Below, piece after piece: positions 52,921 to 61,667 of a stretch of DNA of 64,000 nucleotides. The notes below the pieces were generated by a model. That model did no database searches, was not told the origin of the DNA, and saw only the letters and a list, made by a program, of their open reading frames with translations. Origin of the DNA: Arthrobacter saudimassiliensis (GTDB taxonomy: Bacteria > Actinomycetota > Actinomycetes > Actinomycetales > Micrococcaceae); contig LN483070.1 of NCBI GenBank assembly GCA_900016675.1, positions 186,001 through 250,000 of the forward strand, read 5' to 3'. A program made the translations under genes and the position numbers. How positions within the stretch are numbered: position 1 is the stretch's first letter; each line of letters begins with the position of its first letter.

Positions 52921-54333
52921 ATGTCCCAGCAACTTCTCACCCGGCGGCATCCGCTGCTGTTACCGGTGCTGGCCTTTGCCCAGTTCCTGCTCGCCCTGGA
53001 CTACAACATCGTGCTCGTGGCGCTGCCGGACATGGGCTCCGAGCTGGGCATGTCCCCGGCCACCCTGCAGTGGGTGGTCAGCAGCTACGCCCTGGCGTTC
53101 GGCGGCCTGCTGCTCTTCGGCGGGCGGCTCGGCGATGTGTTCGGCCGGCGCAGGTTCGTCCTGCTCGGGCTGATCATCTTCGCCGCCGGGTCGCTCGCCG
53201 CGGCCCTGGCGCCGCAGGCCGCCCTGCTGCTGATCGGCCGGGTGCTGCAGGGCGTGGGCGGAGCCCTGCTCTCGCCGTCCGTGCTGGCCGCCATCGCGGT
53301 CTCCTTTGAGGAAGGTCCGGCCCGCTTCCGGGCGCTGGCCATCTGGTCTTCGGCCGGCGCTGTGGGGCTGGCGCTGGGCTCCGCGCTCGGCGGCGTGCTG
53401 ATGGCGTTCTTCGATTGGCGGGCCGTGTTCCTGCTGCTGGTGCCGCTGGCCCTGCTTGGCCTGGGCGGCGCCTGGGCCGCCGTTCCCCGCGACACTGAAG
53501 TCACCGCCAGACGGCGTCCGGTCGATCTGCCGGGCGGACTCTTCGCCGCCGTCGGCGTCGCGGCCGTGGTCTTTGCCCTCGCCGAGCTGCCCAACCGCGG
53601 CGCCGACGCCGCCGCCCTCACCGCTGCGGCAGCCGGCGTCATCCTCCTGGCCGCCTTCGTGCTGCGGGAGAAGCGCGCCGCACACCCGCTGCTGCACCTC
53701 TCGCTGTTCCGGCGGCGCACCCTCGCCGGCGGCCTGGTGGCGATGGTGCTGTTCATGGGGTCCATCGGCACCAGCTACTACGTCTTCACCCTCTTTGCCC
53801 AGGATGTGCTCGGCGCCTCGGCGCTGGTGACCGGGCTCGCCTTCCTGCCCTGGGGCATCGCCGGCCTGCTGGCCTCCGGCCTCGCCCGGACCGCGCTGAA
53901 CCGACTGGGCATCCGCGGGGCCCTGGTCCTGGGCCTGGTGGTGGCCGCCGCCGGCAACGCCGGGCTGGCCTCATCCCTGAATGCGGACGCCCCGCTGGCG
54001 GTGGTGGTCGCCTGGACCGTGCTGCTCGGCGTCGGGCAGGCCATGGGCTTCGCCACCCTCTTCGCGGCGGCGGGAACCGGCGTCCCGGCAGAGCAGCAGG
54101 GCGTGGCGTCCGCCCTGATGTCCACCATCCAGCAGGTGGGCACGGCCCTCGGCCTGGCCGTCCTGATAGGGCTGGCCACCGGGGTGACCCGGGGGTCCGA
54201 CCTCGCCGGCGTCGAGGCCACCGCCGCCGGCCTGCAGGCCGCCACCTGGGTGGGCGCGGGCGTCCTGGCCGGGGGCGCCGTGCTCAGCGCCCTGATCCTG
54301 CCCGGGCGGAAGGCACTCCAGGCAGCCAGCTAG
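52921..54333 (+). CDS. DHA2-family MFS efflux transporter
   Basis: The 470-aa transporter has about 14 helices, TM1 motif ALDYNIVLVALP, motif A GGRLGDVFGRRR, and motif C-like GLALGSALGG. It belongs to the same family as the pump at 17.2 kb but is only distantly similar. AAAGG precedes the ATG by seven bases. Substrates are unknown. Confidence 0.9.
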   Translation: MSQQLLTRRHPLLLPVLAFAQFLLALDYNIVLVALPDMGSELGMSPATLQWVVSSYALAFGGLLLFGGRLGDVFGRRRFVLLGLIIFAAGSLAAALAPQAALLLIGRVLQGVGGALLSPSVLAAIAVSFEEGPARFRALAIWSSAGAVGLALGSALGGVLMAFFDWRAVFLLLVPLALLGLGGAWAAVPRDTEVTARRRPVDLPGGLFAAVGVAAVVFALAELPNRGADAAALTAAAAGVILLAAFVLREKRAAHPLLHLSLFRRRTLAGGLVAMVLFMGSIGTSYYVFTLFAQDVLGASALVTGLAFLPWGIAGLLASGLARTALNRLGIRGALVLGLVVAAAGNAGLASSLNADAPLAVVVAWTVLLGVGQAMGFATLFAAAGTGVPAEQQGVASALMSTIQQVGTALGLAVLIGLATGVTRGSDLAGVEATAAGLQAATWVGAGVLAGGAVLSALILPGRKALQAAS

Positions 54334-54442
54334 CTGCCGCGCAGATGGCCGCCGTCGCTCCTTCAAACGGGGCGGCGGCCGCCGCTCGCGTCTCTCCTGC
54401 GCCGCCTGCTTGCCTCCCGGCCGACCGCAGGCGGCCGGCGCG

Positions 54443-54471
54443 TATCGCCCGCGTATCGAAAACCCCATACG
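54443..54471. promoter_or_regulatory. Second proposed response-regulator site
   Basis: TATCG (54443) and TATCG (54454) are 11 bases apart and the block ends CATACG, matching 51488-51516 at 25 of 29 positions. A further GGCAAC follows at a similar distance in both. It lies 25 bases before the GT87 start codon. Confidence 0.7.
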
Positions 54472-54496
54472 GGCTGGCAACACCCGAAAGGCTTGA

Positions 54497-55861
54497 GTGA
54501 AGGACATGCTCTCCACTTCACTGCACCCTGTGCCGGGCCCCCGCCCTGGCTCTCCGTTCCGCTCGACCGCCCTGTCCCTGGGCGCGCTGTTGGCCGGGGC
54601 GGCGATGATCGCCCTGGCGTTCCTCATTTCCCCGGTGGAGGGTTTGGATTTCCGGGTCTATCTGAGCGGCGGCCAGAGTGTCCTCGACGGTCGCGGGGAG
54701 CTGTACACCAAGGAACTGGTCTACCGCGAGGGCAGCAGCCTGCTGTTCACCTATCCGCCGTTCGCCGCGCTGGTGTTCGCGCTGCTGGCTCCGCTGGGGC
54801 CCGACGGCGGGCTGCTGGTCTTCACCCTGCTGTCCCTGGGGATCGCGGCGGCGACGGCGGTGCTCGGAGTGCGGCACATCTTCCGGCAGTCCTCCGTCGC
54901 CGCCGTGCTGACGCAGCCGCGGCTGCGGGCGCTGGCTCTGGCCGGTGTCGGGCTGGTGACGTTGCTCGGTCCGTGGCGGGAGACGATGGCTTTCGGGCAG
55001 ATCAACATCCTGCTCTTCGGCCTGATCATGGCGGACTTCCTCACCAAACGGGCCGGGTGGCCCACGGGGCTGCTGACCGGGTTGGCCGCGGGGATCAAGC
55101 TCACGCCGTTGGTCTTTGGCTGGTATTTCCTGGTCCGCGGCGACTGGCGCGGACTGCGGAACATGGCGGCCGGCTTCCTGATGAGCGTCGGGCTCGGCTT
55201 CCTGCTGCTTCCGGCGGAGTCGCGGACCTACTGGCTGGAGCTGCTGCCGGACACCTCGCGGATCGGCGGCGCCGGCTACGTGGACAACCTGAACATCACG
55301 GGCGCGATCCTGCACTTTGCCGGGGCGGACTTCCCCGTGAGGCTGCCGTGGCTGGCGCTTTCCCTGCTGGCCGTGGCGGTGGCGGCTTTCATCATCCGCC
55401 GGGCCGCCGCGCGCGGAGAGGCCCTGACCGGCGTCGCGGCGACCGCGCTGCTGATGTTGCTCATCTCCCCGGTCTCCTGGTCCCACCACTGGGTGTGGGT
55501 GGCCTTGTTCCTGGCCGTCCTGGCCCGCAATCTCAGGGACTTCACCCGGCAGGGCACCGCCCTCCGGCGGTGGGGCACCGGGCTGCTGGCCTCCGGACTG
55601 GCCATCTTCCTGCTGTCACCCAAGTCGATCGGCTTCCTCTTGGGAGCTTCCGACCTGGACTCGCAGCTTCCCGCCCCGTGGCTGATGGCCTCCAGCATCG
55701 GCGTGTTCTGGGCGGTCGGGCTGATGGCGTGGGGTGTCGCGCTCCGGGGAAACCACGTCCGGGGAGCGGGCCCCGACGCCGCGGGTCACGGCGCGGAGTC
55801 CACCACCGAGGTCCGCACCGACCGCCACGACTCCATCGTTCCGGAGGGAAGGCCGGCATAG
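54497..55861 (+). CDS. GT87-type membrane mannosyltransferase
   Basis: The 454-aa multi-pass protein resembles actinobacterial polyprenol-phosphate-mannose alpha-1,2-mannosyltransferases (GT87/DUF2029): an acidic first loop (GLDFRVYLSGG), TYPPFAALVF, GQINILLFGLIMAD, AAGIKLTPLVF and SPVSWSHHWVW. It probably extends lipoglycan mannan at the outer face. The start is GTG, with AAAGG five bases upstream. The shared promoter element suggests joint control with the VanY-like gene. Confidence 0.85.
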   Translation: MKDMLSTSLHPVPGPRPGSPFRSTALSLGALLAGAAMIALAFLISPVEGLDFRVYLSGGQSVLDGRGELYTKELVYREGSSLLFTYPPFAALVFALLAPLGPDGGLLVFTLLSLGIAAATAVLGVRHIFRQSSVAAVLTQPRLRALALAGVGLVTLLGPWRETMAFGQINILLFGLIMADFLTKRAGWPTGLLTGLAAGIKLTPLVFGWYFLVRGDWRGLRNMAAGFLMSVGLGFLLLPAESRTYWLELLPDTSRIGGAGYVDNLNITGAILHFAGADFPVRLPWLALSLLAVAVAAFIIRRAAARGEALTGVAATALLMLLISPVSWSHHWVWVALFLAVLARNLRDFTRQGTALRRWGTGLLASGLAIFLLSPKSIGFLLGASDLDSQLPAPWLMASSIGVFWAVGLMAWGVALRGNHVRGAGPDAAGHGAESTTEVRTDRHDSIVPEGRPA

Positions 55862-56048
55862 GCCTCAACCAGGACGATCTGCTCACCTCATGAAGCCCGG
55901 CTACGACTACCGGAGGGAGCTCGAGTATGGACCCGACCTGATCGTGAACGGACTGAGCTGCCAGCGCTCTCGGAAGCTCCTTGCCCACGAACTCACGAAG
56001 TATCGGTCCTTTTGCGCTCATCGGGGTGCCGGGCCATAGTGTGTCAGC

Positions 56049-56969
56049 GTGACCTATCCGAGCGTGGCTGACTACGCGGACTTCCTGCCCGCTTCCTGGC
56101 GATCCAGGGTCGATGAAGAACCAACAAGCACGTGGTGGAACTGGAACGGACATAAAGTACATGTGCTCCGCCGCGAAAACCCGAGTGCGCCCGTGCGGGT
56201 GCTGCTCGTCCACGGAGCCGGAGGACACAGCGCGGCTCTCTGGCCGATTGCCTCACTCCTGCCGGACGATCAGGTCGAGCTGGCGGCCGTCGACATGCCG
56301 CTCTACGGCCGGACGGTCTCACCGGACCCTGCCGCTGTCCGGTATCAGGACTGGGTGGCGCTGCTTTGCGATTTCGTCCTCTCCGACGACGACGGCCGTC
56401 CCCTGTTGCTGTTGGGCGCGAGCATCGGCGGAATGCTCGCCTATGAGGTCGCTGCACGCACTGGCCGTCCCGTTGCAGTGGTGGCGACCAGCCTGATCGA
56501 CCCGCGGGACCGGCACGCTCGGGCTGTCATCACACGCTTCGGCCGGCTCGGCATTCTCGGTGGGTTGCTGGCACGAATCCTGCCCAATAGATTCGCGGGA
56601 CGGTTCATCCCAATGTCCTGGGTGGCCGCGCTGTCGAAAATGAGCCGCGACCCCGGCCTGTCGAGGCTGTGCGCCGCGGACCTGCGTGGAGGCGGGACGA
56701 AAGTTCCGCTTGGATTCCTCACCTCATTCATGACGTACCGCCATGTTCCGCCGGAGCAAATGCAGACCCCGGTAACTCTGGCCCATCCTGCCAGGGATGC
56801 CTGGACCCCGGTGGAAATCAGCACCCGTTGGCTCAGTCGAATCGCCGCTCCGGCGGATTTGGTGATGCTGCGTGAGTGCGGCCACTTTCCGATCGAGAGC
56901 CCCGGACTGGGAGACCTGGTCTCCGCGGTCGAACGAGTATCCCGGCGAGCCCAGCACGCCAAAGGCTAA
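56049..56969 (+). CDS. Alpha/beta hydrolase
   Basis: The 306-aa hydrolase has an oxyanion HGAGGHSA, nucleophile Ser in GASIGG, a lid-like insert, an acidic DAWTPVE region and the terminal His in ECGHFPIE. No signal peptide. It uses a GTG start. The substrate is unknown and there is no obvious operon partner. Confidence 0.83.
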   Translation: MTYPSVADYADFLPASWRSRVDEEPTSTWWNWNGHKVHVLRRENPSAPVRVLLVHGAGGHSAALWPIASLLPDDQVELAAVDMPLYGRTVSPDPAAVRYQDWVALLCDFVLSDDDGRPLLLLGASIGGMLAYEVAARTGRPVAVVATSLIDPRDRHARAVITRFGRLGILGGLLARILPNRFAGRFIPMSWVAALSKMSRDPGLSRLCAADLRGGGTKVPLGFLTSFMTYRHVPPEQMQTPVTLAHPARDAWTPVEISTRWLSRIAAPADLVMLRECGHFPIESPGLGDLVSAVERVSRRAQHAKG

Positions 56970-57048
56970 CCGCCACCCGTATAGCCTCCGCCTGCCGGGC
57001 CGGGAGGTGAGGCGCAATCGCTCTGACCCATGGTCGCCGCGGCAGCCG

Positions 57049-57588
57049 TTTTTGCTGTGCGGTCTCTGGCCTTAGAGCAGCTGGAGCGCGTTGGCTTTGG
57101 CCAGGTCGATGGGTTCGCGTCCGTTGCCGGCGAGTACGGTGCGCAGCGCGTAGACCGCGAAGCCCGTGGCCTGCTTCGCCTCGATCTTAGGCGGCATGGA
57201 GAGTTCCTGACGCTCCACCGCGACTGACACCAGCGCCGGGCCGTCGTACTCGAACGCACGGCGCAGGGCGCTCTCGAGGTCCTCGGGACGGGTCACGCTT
57301 TCGCCCTGCATGCCCACCGCCTGCGCGACCTTGCCGAAGTCCGGGTTCTGCAGCCCGGTGCCGAAGTTGACGAGGCCTGCGGCCTTCATCTCCACTTCGA
57401 CAAAGCTGAGCGCCGCATTGTCGAACACCACGATCTTGATCGGCAGCTTGTGCTGCACCGCCGTCAGCAGCTCGCCGAGCATTATCGCCAGGCCGCCGTC
57501 GCCGGCGAGGACCACCACCTGCCGGTTTCGGTCCACTGCCTGGCCGCCGAGGCAGCCGCCGTCGCGGGCCGATGTGCAGGTGCCGGCA
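57049..57588. repeat. Left direct repeat: diverged copy of the poxB 3' region
   Basis: This block matches 59622-60209 in the same orientation with scattered substitutions, and lacks 47 bases present there (60128-60174). The match starts about 20 bases beyond the poxB stop codon and breaks off abruptly after TGCCGGCA. Confidence 0.85.
57072..57588 (-). pseudogene. Truncated pyruvate oxidase/dehydrogenase (poxB) copy
   Basis: The C-terminal 155 residues of PoxB are preserved almost unchanged (VVVLAGDGGLAIMLGELLTA onward), but the N-terminal 75 percent is missing and a 47-base deletion upstream shifts frame. A GTG-initiated stub could be read, yet it holds only part of the thiamine-diphosphate domain and no catalytic Glu. 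It is a remnant of duplication. Confidence 0.85.
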
Positions 57589-57720
57589 TCAACGGCTGCC
57601 CGGCATTATGCCTGGACCCCACCCGGGACCCGCGGCTGACTCCCCTAGCAGCGGGGCGGGGACATTGGGGCCTGCGGTCTTTAGACATGCTTCGGTTCCC
57701 TCAAGTTGCCCTTCGACGTG

Positions 57721-58242
57721 CTACTGCGCCTTGCTCATTTCAGCTGCCAGGAGCACGTCGAAACTCTCAAGCCCGTATTCCGGCGGCGTGAGAAGGGCAA
57801 CGATACTAGCCGCGCCTTCACTTTCATGCGCCACTTTGACCTCCAGCCCGGGCACTCCGTTGATCTGGAGGGACAGCAGACATCGCTTGTCCACAATCAT
57901 GGACTCTAGCGTGCCCGAGGTAAGGCGGGAGCGTGGGTCGCCGGTTGCCTCCGCAAGGAACGCGTTGGTCCGTTGCGTCAATTTTTCCAGGTTCCTGTTG
58001 TCGCGCTGCATGTTTCCCACGATGTGAGCGACCATACCGATGAAGGCCATCACAGTGCACACAACGATAACGACTGTAAAGTCCCGCATAGGCGGGATGA
58101 AAATCATCAGGAGTAGACACAATAGGAAAGTCATGAATCCTGAGCCGATGAACATGCTGCCGGACTCTTTGAACGGCCGGCCCGTGTATTCATGAGCGCC
58201 GAACCCAGTGATGCGATAGACATCTGCGGTGCTGGAAACCAT
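57721..58242 (-). CDS. Two-helix membrane protein, function unknown
   Basis: The 173-aa protein has two membrane helices (about 31-50 and 54-76) and a 95-residue cytoplasmic C-terminal domain with charged and beta-prone segments (CLLSLQINGVPGLEVKVAHE). It begins two bases after the stop of the coiled-coil gene, so the two form an operon. No family recognised. It lies in the segment bounded by the poxB repeats. Confidence 0.72.
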   Translation of the reverse strand: MVSSTADVYRITGFGAHEYTGRPFKESGSMFIGSGFMTFLLCLLLMIFIPPMRDFTVVIVVCTVMAFIGMVAHIVGNMQRDNRNLEKLTQRTNAFLAEATGDPRSRLTSGTLESMIVDKRCLLSLQINGVPGLEVKVAHESEGAASIVALLTPPEYGLESFDVLLAAEMSKAQ

Positions 58243-58244
58243 CC

Positions 58245-58775
58245 TTAGCCTTCCTTCACTTCGAGGAGCGCTTCAGCAAGGACCACGGCCTCACGGGCTT
58301 TCTTCAAATCTTGCAGCAGCCCCTCGTCCGGCACCACCCCGTCGACACCCTCTGTGGTTCCGGCTAGGTTCTGCATGGCCAGGCCAAGTTTTTCGCGCTC
58401 TTCGGCTACCCTGCGCGACGTCGTGAGCCGCACTTTGCCGAGGTTGAGCTCATGGAGGGGACCGTCGAGCTCGGCGATCCGCGAGTCGACGGAGGCCAAG
58501 CGTGCGCCGATACGCTCGCTTCTGGTTCGGAACATTGACTGCATTTTGGTGGCCACTCCACGCAGTTCTTGGAGGCCATTCTTATCTGTAGCAGTTTTGC
58601 TGATCAGAATCGTTTCCACCGTGCTTAGTCGATCGCTCCACTGCCGGTAGCCGCTCTCGTTGTCCTCTAGCGCCGCGGCGACCACTTTGCGAGCGCTGTC
58701 GAGCACTTCGCGACGCTCTTCCAGGCTTGCGGCGGCAGCGTCGAGCCGTTGCAGGAAATCTGCGTAATTGTCCAT
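58245..58775 (-). CDS. Coiled-coil protein, function unknown
   Basis: The 176-aa soluble protein is almost wholly alpha-helical with heptad-like leucine/alanine spacing (residues 4-75, 80-175) and many Glu/Arg pairs. It has no signal or membrane segment. As first gene of the pair with the two-helix membrane protein it may bind that partner's cytoplasmic domain. No family recognised. Confidence 0.7.
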   Translation of the reverse strand: MDNYADFLQRLDAAAASLEERREVLDSARKVVAAALEDNESGYRQWSDRLSTVETILISKTATDKNGLQELRGVATKMQSMFRTRSERIGARLASVDSRIAELDGPLHELNLGKVRLTTSRRVAEEREKLGLAMQNLAGTTEGVDGVVPDEGLLQDLKKAREAVVLAEALLEVKEG

Positions 58776-58928
58776 GTCGTTCTGTGTAGGTCTTTCGCTA
58801 AGGTAGAGAGAGCTTCAGCAGTCTATGCTGCCCTTGCCCGGCAAGCCTGCAGGTGGCAAGTAGCCACACCCCCTCTACCTTTTCGCATCCCTCTTGATGC
58901 AACACCATCGGTCCGGCGCGTCTGCATG

Positions 58929-59564
58929 TTACACGGACCAAAAGTCCGTAATTGCTTTCGCCGGCGACCTTCCCAGCCCAGCGTCCTCACTCATCAATAG
59001 GCAGAGGTCAGGCGACCCTTGCCCGGGTTCAGTAAAGCGCCGGACGCCCGTCACGGGCACGTCCATGGCTGTGGCCATGCTCTCGTAGGTCAGGTCTCCC
59101 CACGCATACAGCAGCAGGATGTCCCGGTCGATCGCGGGCATTCTGTTCAGCGCCAGTTCGATGAAGCCGGTGGCGACGACGGCGTCCGTTTGTGCGTTGA
59201 TGCGCTCCGACTCGTCGGCCACGGAGTCTCGTGCGGCGGACCGGGCGGCGGCTTTCATCATCCCCGCCTCGGACCGGTGGTGCCGGCGGAGCAGGTTGGT
59301 GTCAATGCCGAAGAGCCAGGGGCCGGCGTCGCCATGATTCAAGTCGTAGCTCTCCAGCCGTTCCCAGGCGATGAGGAGCGTTTTGGCGATGACATCATCG
59401 GCGGCGAAGCCACGGGCACGGCGCGCGGCATATCGGTAAAGAGCTGAGCCTTGTCTGTCGTACAACTCCCCGAAGGGGGTTGTCCCGAGCGAGGCGAATG
59501 ATTTCGCCGTTCCTGTGCTCACACTTTGTATTGCCCTTTCGCCGCTTGAGGGTTCAAGGGGCAT
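58929..59564 (-). CDS. ECF-type sigma factor with aberrant C-terminus
   Basis: The 211-aa product has sigma region 2 (FGELYDRQGSALYRYAARRA, DDVIAKTLLIAWERL, PWLFGIDTNLLRRHHR) and the start of region 4 (ALNRMPAIDRDILLLYAW, LTYESMATAMDVPVTGVRR). After that the expected recognition helix (VRSRLxRARxRL) is replaced by FTEPGQGS; traces of it (TRARVA) appear in another frame, which suggests frameshift decay. It may be non-functional. No anti-sigma gene adjoins. Confidence 0.7.
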   Translation of the reverse strand: MPLEPSSGERAIQSVSTGTAKSFASLGTTPFGELYDRQGSALYRYAARRARGFAADDVIAKTLLIAWERLESYDLNHGDAGPWLFGIDTNLLRRHHRSEAGMMKAAARSAARDSVADESERINAQTDAVVATGFIELALNRMPAIDRDILLLYAWGDLTYESMATAMDVPVTGVRRFTEPGQGSPDLCLLMSEDAGLGRSPAKAITDFWSV

Positions 59565-59621
59565 TCCTCTCAGGTCCAGCAGAGGACTGTGACGATACAG
59601 GCAGCTATGACGACACCGATG

Positions 59622-60209
59622 GTTTGTGCTGGGCGGTCTCTGGCCTTAGAGCAGCTGGCGCGCGTTGGCTTTGGCCAGGTCGATGAGTTCGCGTCCGTTG
59701 CCGGCGAGTACGGTGCGCAGCGCGTAGACCGCGAAGCCCGTGGCCTGCTTCGCCTCGATCTTCGGCGGCATGGAAAGTTCCTGCCGCTCCACGGCCACTG
59801 ACACCAGCGCCGGGCCGTCGTACTCGAACGCCCGGCGCAGGGCGCCCTCGAGGTCCTCCGGACGGGTCACGCTTTCACCGTGCATGCCCACCGCCTGCGC
59901 GACCTTGCCGAAATCCGGGTTCTGCAGCCCGGTGCCGAAATTGACGAGGCCTGCGGCCTTCATCTCCACCTCGACAAAGCTGAGCGCCGCATTGTCGAAC
60001 ACCACGATCTTGATCGGCAGCCGGTGCTGCACCGCCGTCAGCAGCTCGCCCAGCATCATCGCCAGGCCGCCGTCGCCGGCGAGGACCACCACCTGCCGGT
60101 TCCGGTCCACGGCCTGTGCACCGAGGCCGAGCGGGGTGGCGGCCGCCATGGTGCCGTGCCAGAAGGAGCCGATCAGCCGCCGTCGCGGACCGATATGCAG
60201 GTGCCGGCA
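59622..60209. repeat. Right direct repeat: 3' region of intact poxB
   Basis: This is the parental copy of the block at 57049-57588. Together the two bracket 57589-59621. Confidence 0.85.
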
Positions 60210-61364
60210 CGCCCAGATGACCGGGGTGCCGACGTCGGGCAGGAAGACCGCGTCGTCGTCGGCGAGCTCATCGATCAGGTGGGTGAGGTGCTGCGGATGG
60301 ATGGTGCCCGGGCCCTGTTTCTCCAGGTCATCGAGCTGCTTGCGGGTGCGGTGGTAGTGGTCCAGCGACTTCTCGAGGTGGGTGCGCTGCTGCTTTCGCT
60401 TGAGCAGCGGCAGCAGGGCCGCCGCCGTCTCGCGTAGGCCGCCGACCATGCCCTGGGTGAGCGGCACCCGGCGGCCGAGTTGCTCGCCGCGGATATCGAT
60501 CTGCAGGATCTTTGCCTTCTCCGGATAGAACTGCTGGTACGGGAAGTCGGTGCCGAGCATGAGCAGCGCGTCGCAGTCCTCCATGGCCCGGTAGCCGGAC
60601 GCGAAGCCCAGGAGCCCGGTCATGCCGACGTCGAATGGGTTGTCGTGCTCGATGAATTCCTTGCCGCGCAGGGCGTGCACGATCGGCGCGCCGAGTGCGT
60701 CGGCGAGGGCGAGGACTTCCTCGCGGGCCCCTTCCACGCCGGCGCCCGCCAGGATGGTGACGTTCCCGCAGGCGTTCAGCGTGGCGGCGGCCTCCTGCAG
60801 TTCCGCCGCCGAGGGCACGATGACCGGGTCGGTGCGGCGGACGGTGAAGAGGCGCTCGTCCTTGGCGTCTTCGAGTGCGGTGTCGCCGGCCATTATGAGG
60901 ACGGCGACACCCCGCTTTTCGATGGCGGTGCGCATGGCGATCTCCAGCAGCCGCGGCATCTGGTCGGCGCTCAGGACCATTTCGCAGAAGACCGTGCAGT
61001 CGCGGAACAATTCGGTGGGCCGGGTCTCCTGGAAGTACTGGCTGCCGATCTCGTCGCTCGGGATGTGCGAGGCGATCGCGAGCACGGGAACGCGGCTGCG
61101 GTGCGCGTCGTAGAGTCCGTTGATGAGGTGCATGTTGCCGGGCCCGCAGCTGCCGGCGCACACGGCGAGTTCGCCGGTCAGCGCCGCCTCCCCGGCGGCG
61201 GCGAACGCGGCTTCCTCCTCGTGCCGGGTAAGCATCCACTCGATGCCCTTCTCCCCGCGAATGGCCTCGGTCACCGCGTTCAGCGAATCGCCGGGGACGC
61301 CCCAGATCCGCTGGATGCCATTGGCGGCGAGGTTGCGGACGACGGTCTCGGCGATGGTGGGCAT
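59646..61364 (-). CDS. poxB: Pyruvate oxidase/dehydrogenase (ThDP-dependent, quinone-linked)
   Basis: The 572-aa enzyme decarboxylates pyruvate to acetate and CO2, passing electrons to the quinone pool. The N-terminal domain has the catalytic Glu in TRHEEEAAFAA, the middle FAD/NAD-like domain ILAGAGVEGA, and the C-terminal ThDP motif GDGGLAMMLGELLTA. Length is typical. The final 30 residues would be the lipid-binding tail of PoxB. Acetate made here could feed the glyoxylate shunt at 14 kb. Confidence 0.92.
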   Translation of the reverse strand: MPTIAETVVRNLAANGIQRIWGVPGDSLNAVTEAIRGEKGIEWMLTRHEEEAAFAAAGEAALTGELAVCAGSCGPGNMHLINGLYDAHRSRVPVLAIASHIPSDEIGSQYFQETRPTELFRDCTVFCEMVLSADQMPRLLEIAMRTAIEKRGVAVLIMAGDTALEDAKDERLFTVRRTDPVIVPSAAELQEAAATLNACGNVTILAGAGVEGAREEVLALADALGAPIVHALRGKEFIEHDNPFDVGMTGLLGFASGYRAMEDCDALLMLGTDFPYQQFYPEKAKILQIDIRGEQLGRRVPLTQGMVGGLRETAAALLPLLKRKQQRTHLEKSLDHYHRTRKQLDDLEKQGPGTIHPQHLTHLIDELADDDAVFLPDVGTPVIWACRHLHIGPRRRLIGSFWHGTMAAATPLGLGAQAVDRNRQVVVLAGDGGLAMMLGELLTAVQHRLPIKIVVFDNAALSFVEVEMKAAGLVNFGTGLQNPDFGKVAQAVGMHGESVTRPEDLEGALRRAFEYDGPALVSVAVERQELSMPPKIEAKQATGFAVYALRTVLAGNGRELIDLAKANARQLL

Positions 61365-61667
61365 GCTGCTCCTCTGTTCGGCGTTCGGGCGGGACGCCAG
61401 TCTAGGCGGCGGGATTGCGGAGTGTAACTGGCCACTCGTTGTAACGGCTGCCCTCGATGAAGCGCTTCCCGGCGCCGATCGGCTGCACCCCGCGGCACTC
61501 TAGCTGTCGTTCTACTGGCTTCCATAGTGAGGGGTCGGCAGGGGCAGTACGGGATCAGAGGAGTTGCTCTGCAAAGTCGACCAACAACGACGGCATCAGC
61601 ACCCGGGCCCGCTGCGGTTTAGCTGGCGCGTCTGACGTCAATGCCGGTTCCTGCAAGATAAATTATT
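61365..61667. other. Noncoding gap right of poxB
   Basis: 303 bases without a convincing gene. It should hold the leftward poxB promoter and the rightward promoter of the membrane-protein pair; TAAATT at 61660-61665 is a plausible -10 directly before the GTG start at 61668. GC content falls along this gap. Confidence 0.5.

Noticed and set aside
55890-56039. 49-codon forward frame between the GT87 and hydrolase genes
   Set aside because: No ribosome site precedes the ATG and no motif or composition signal supports coding; it may be a chance frame or gene remnant.
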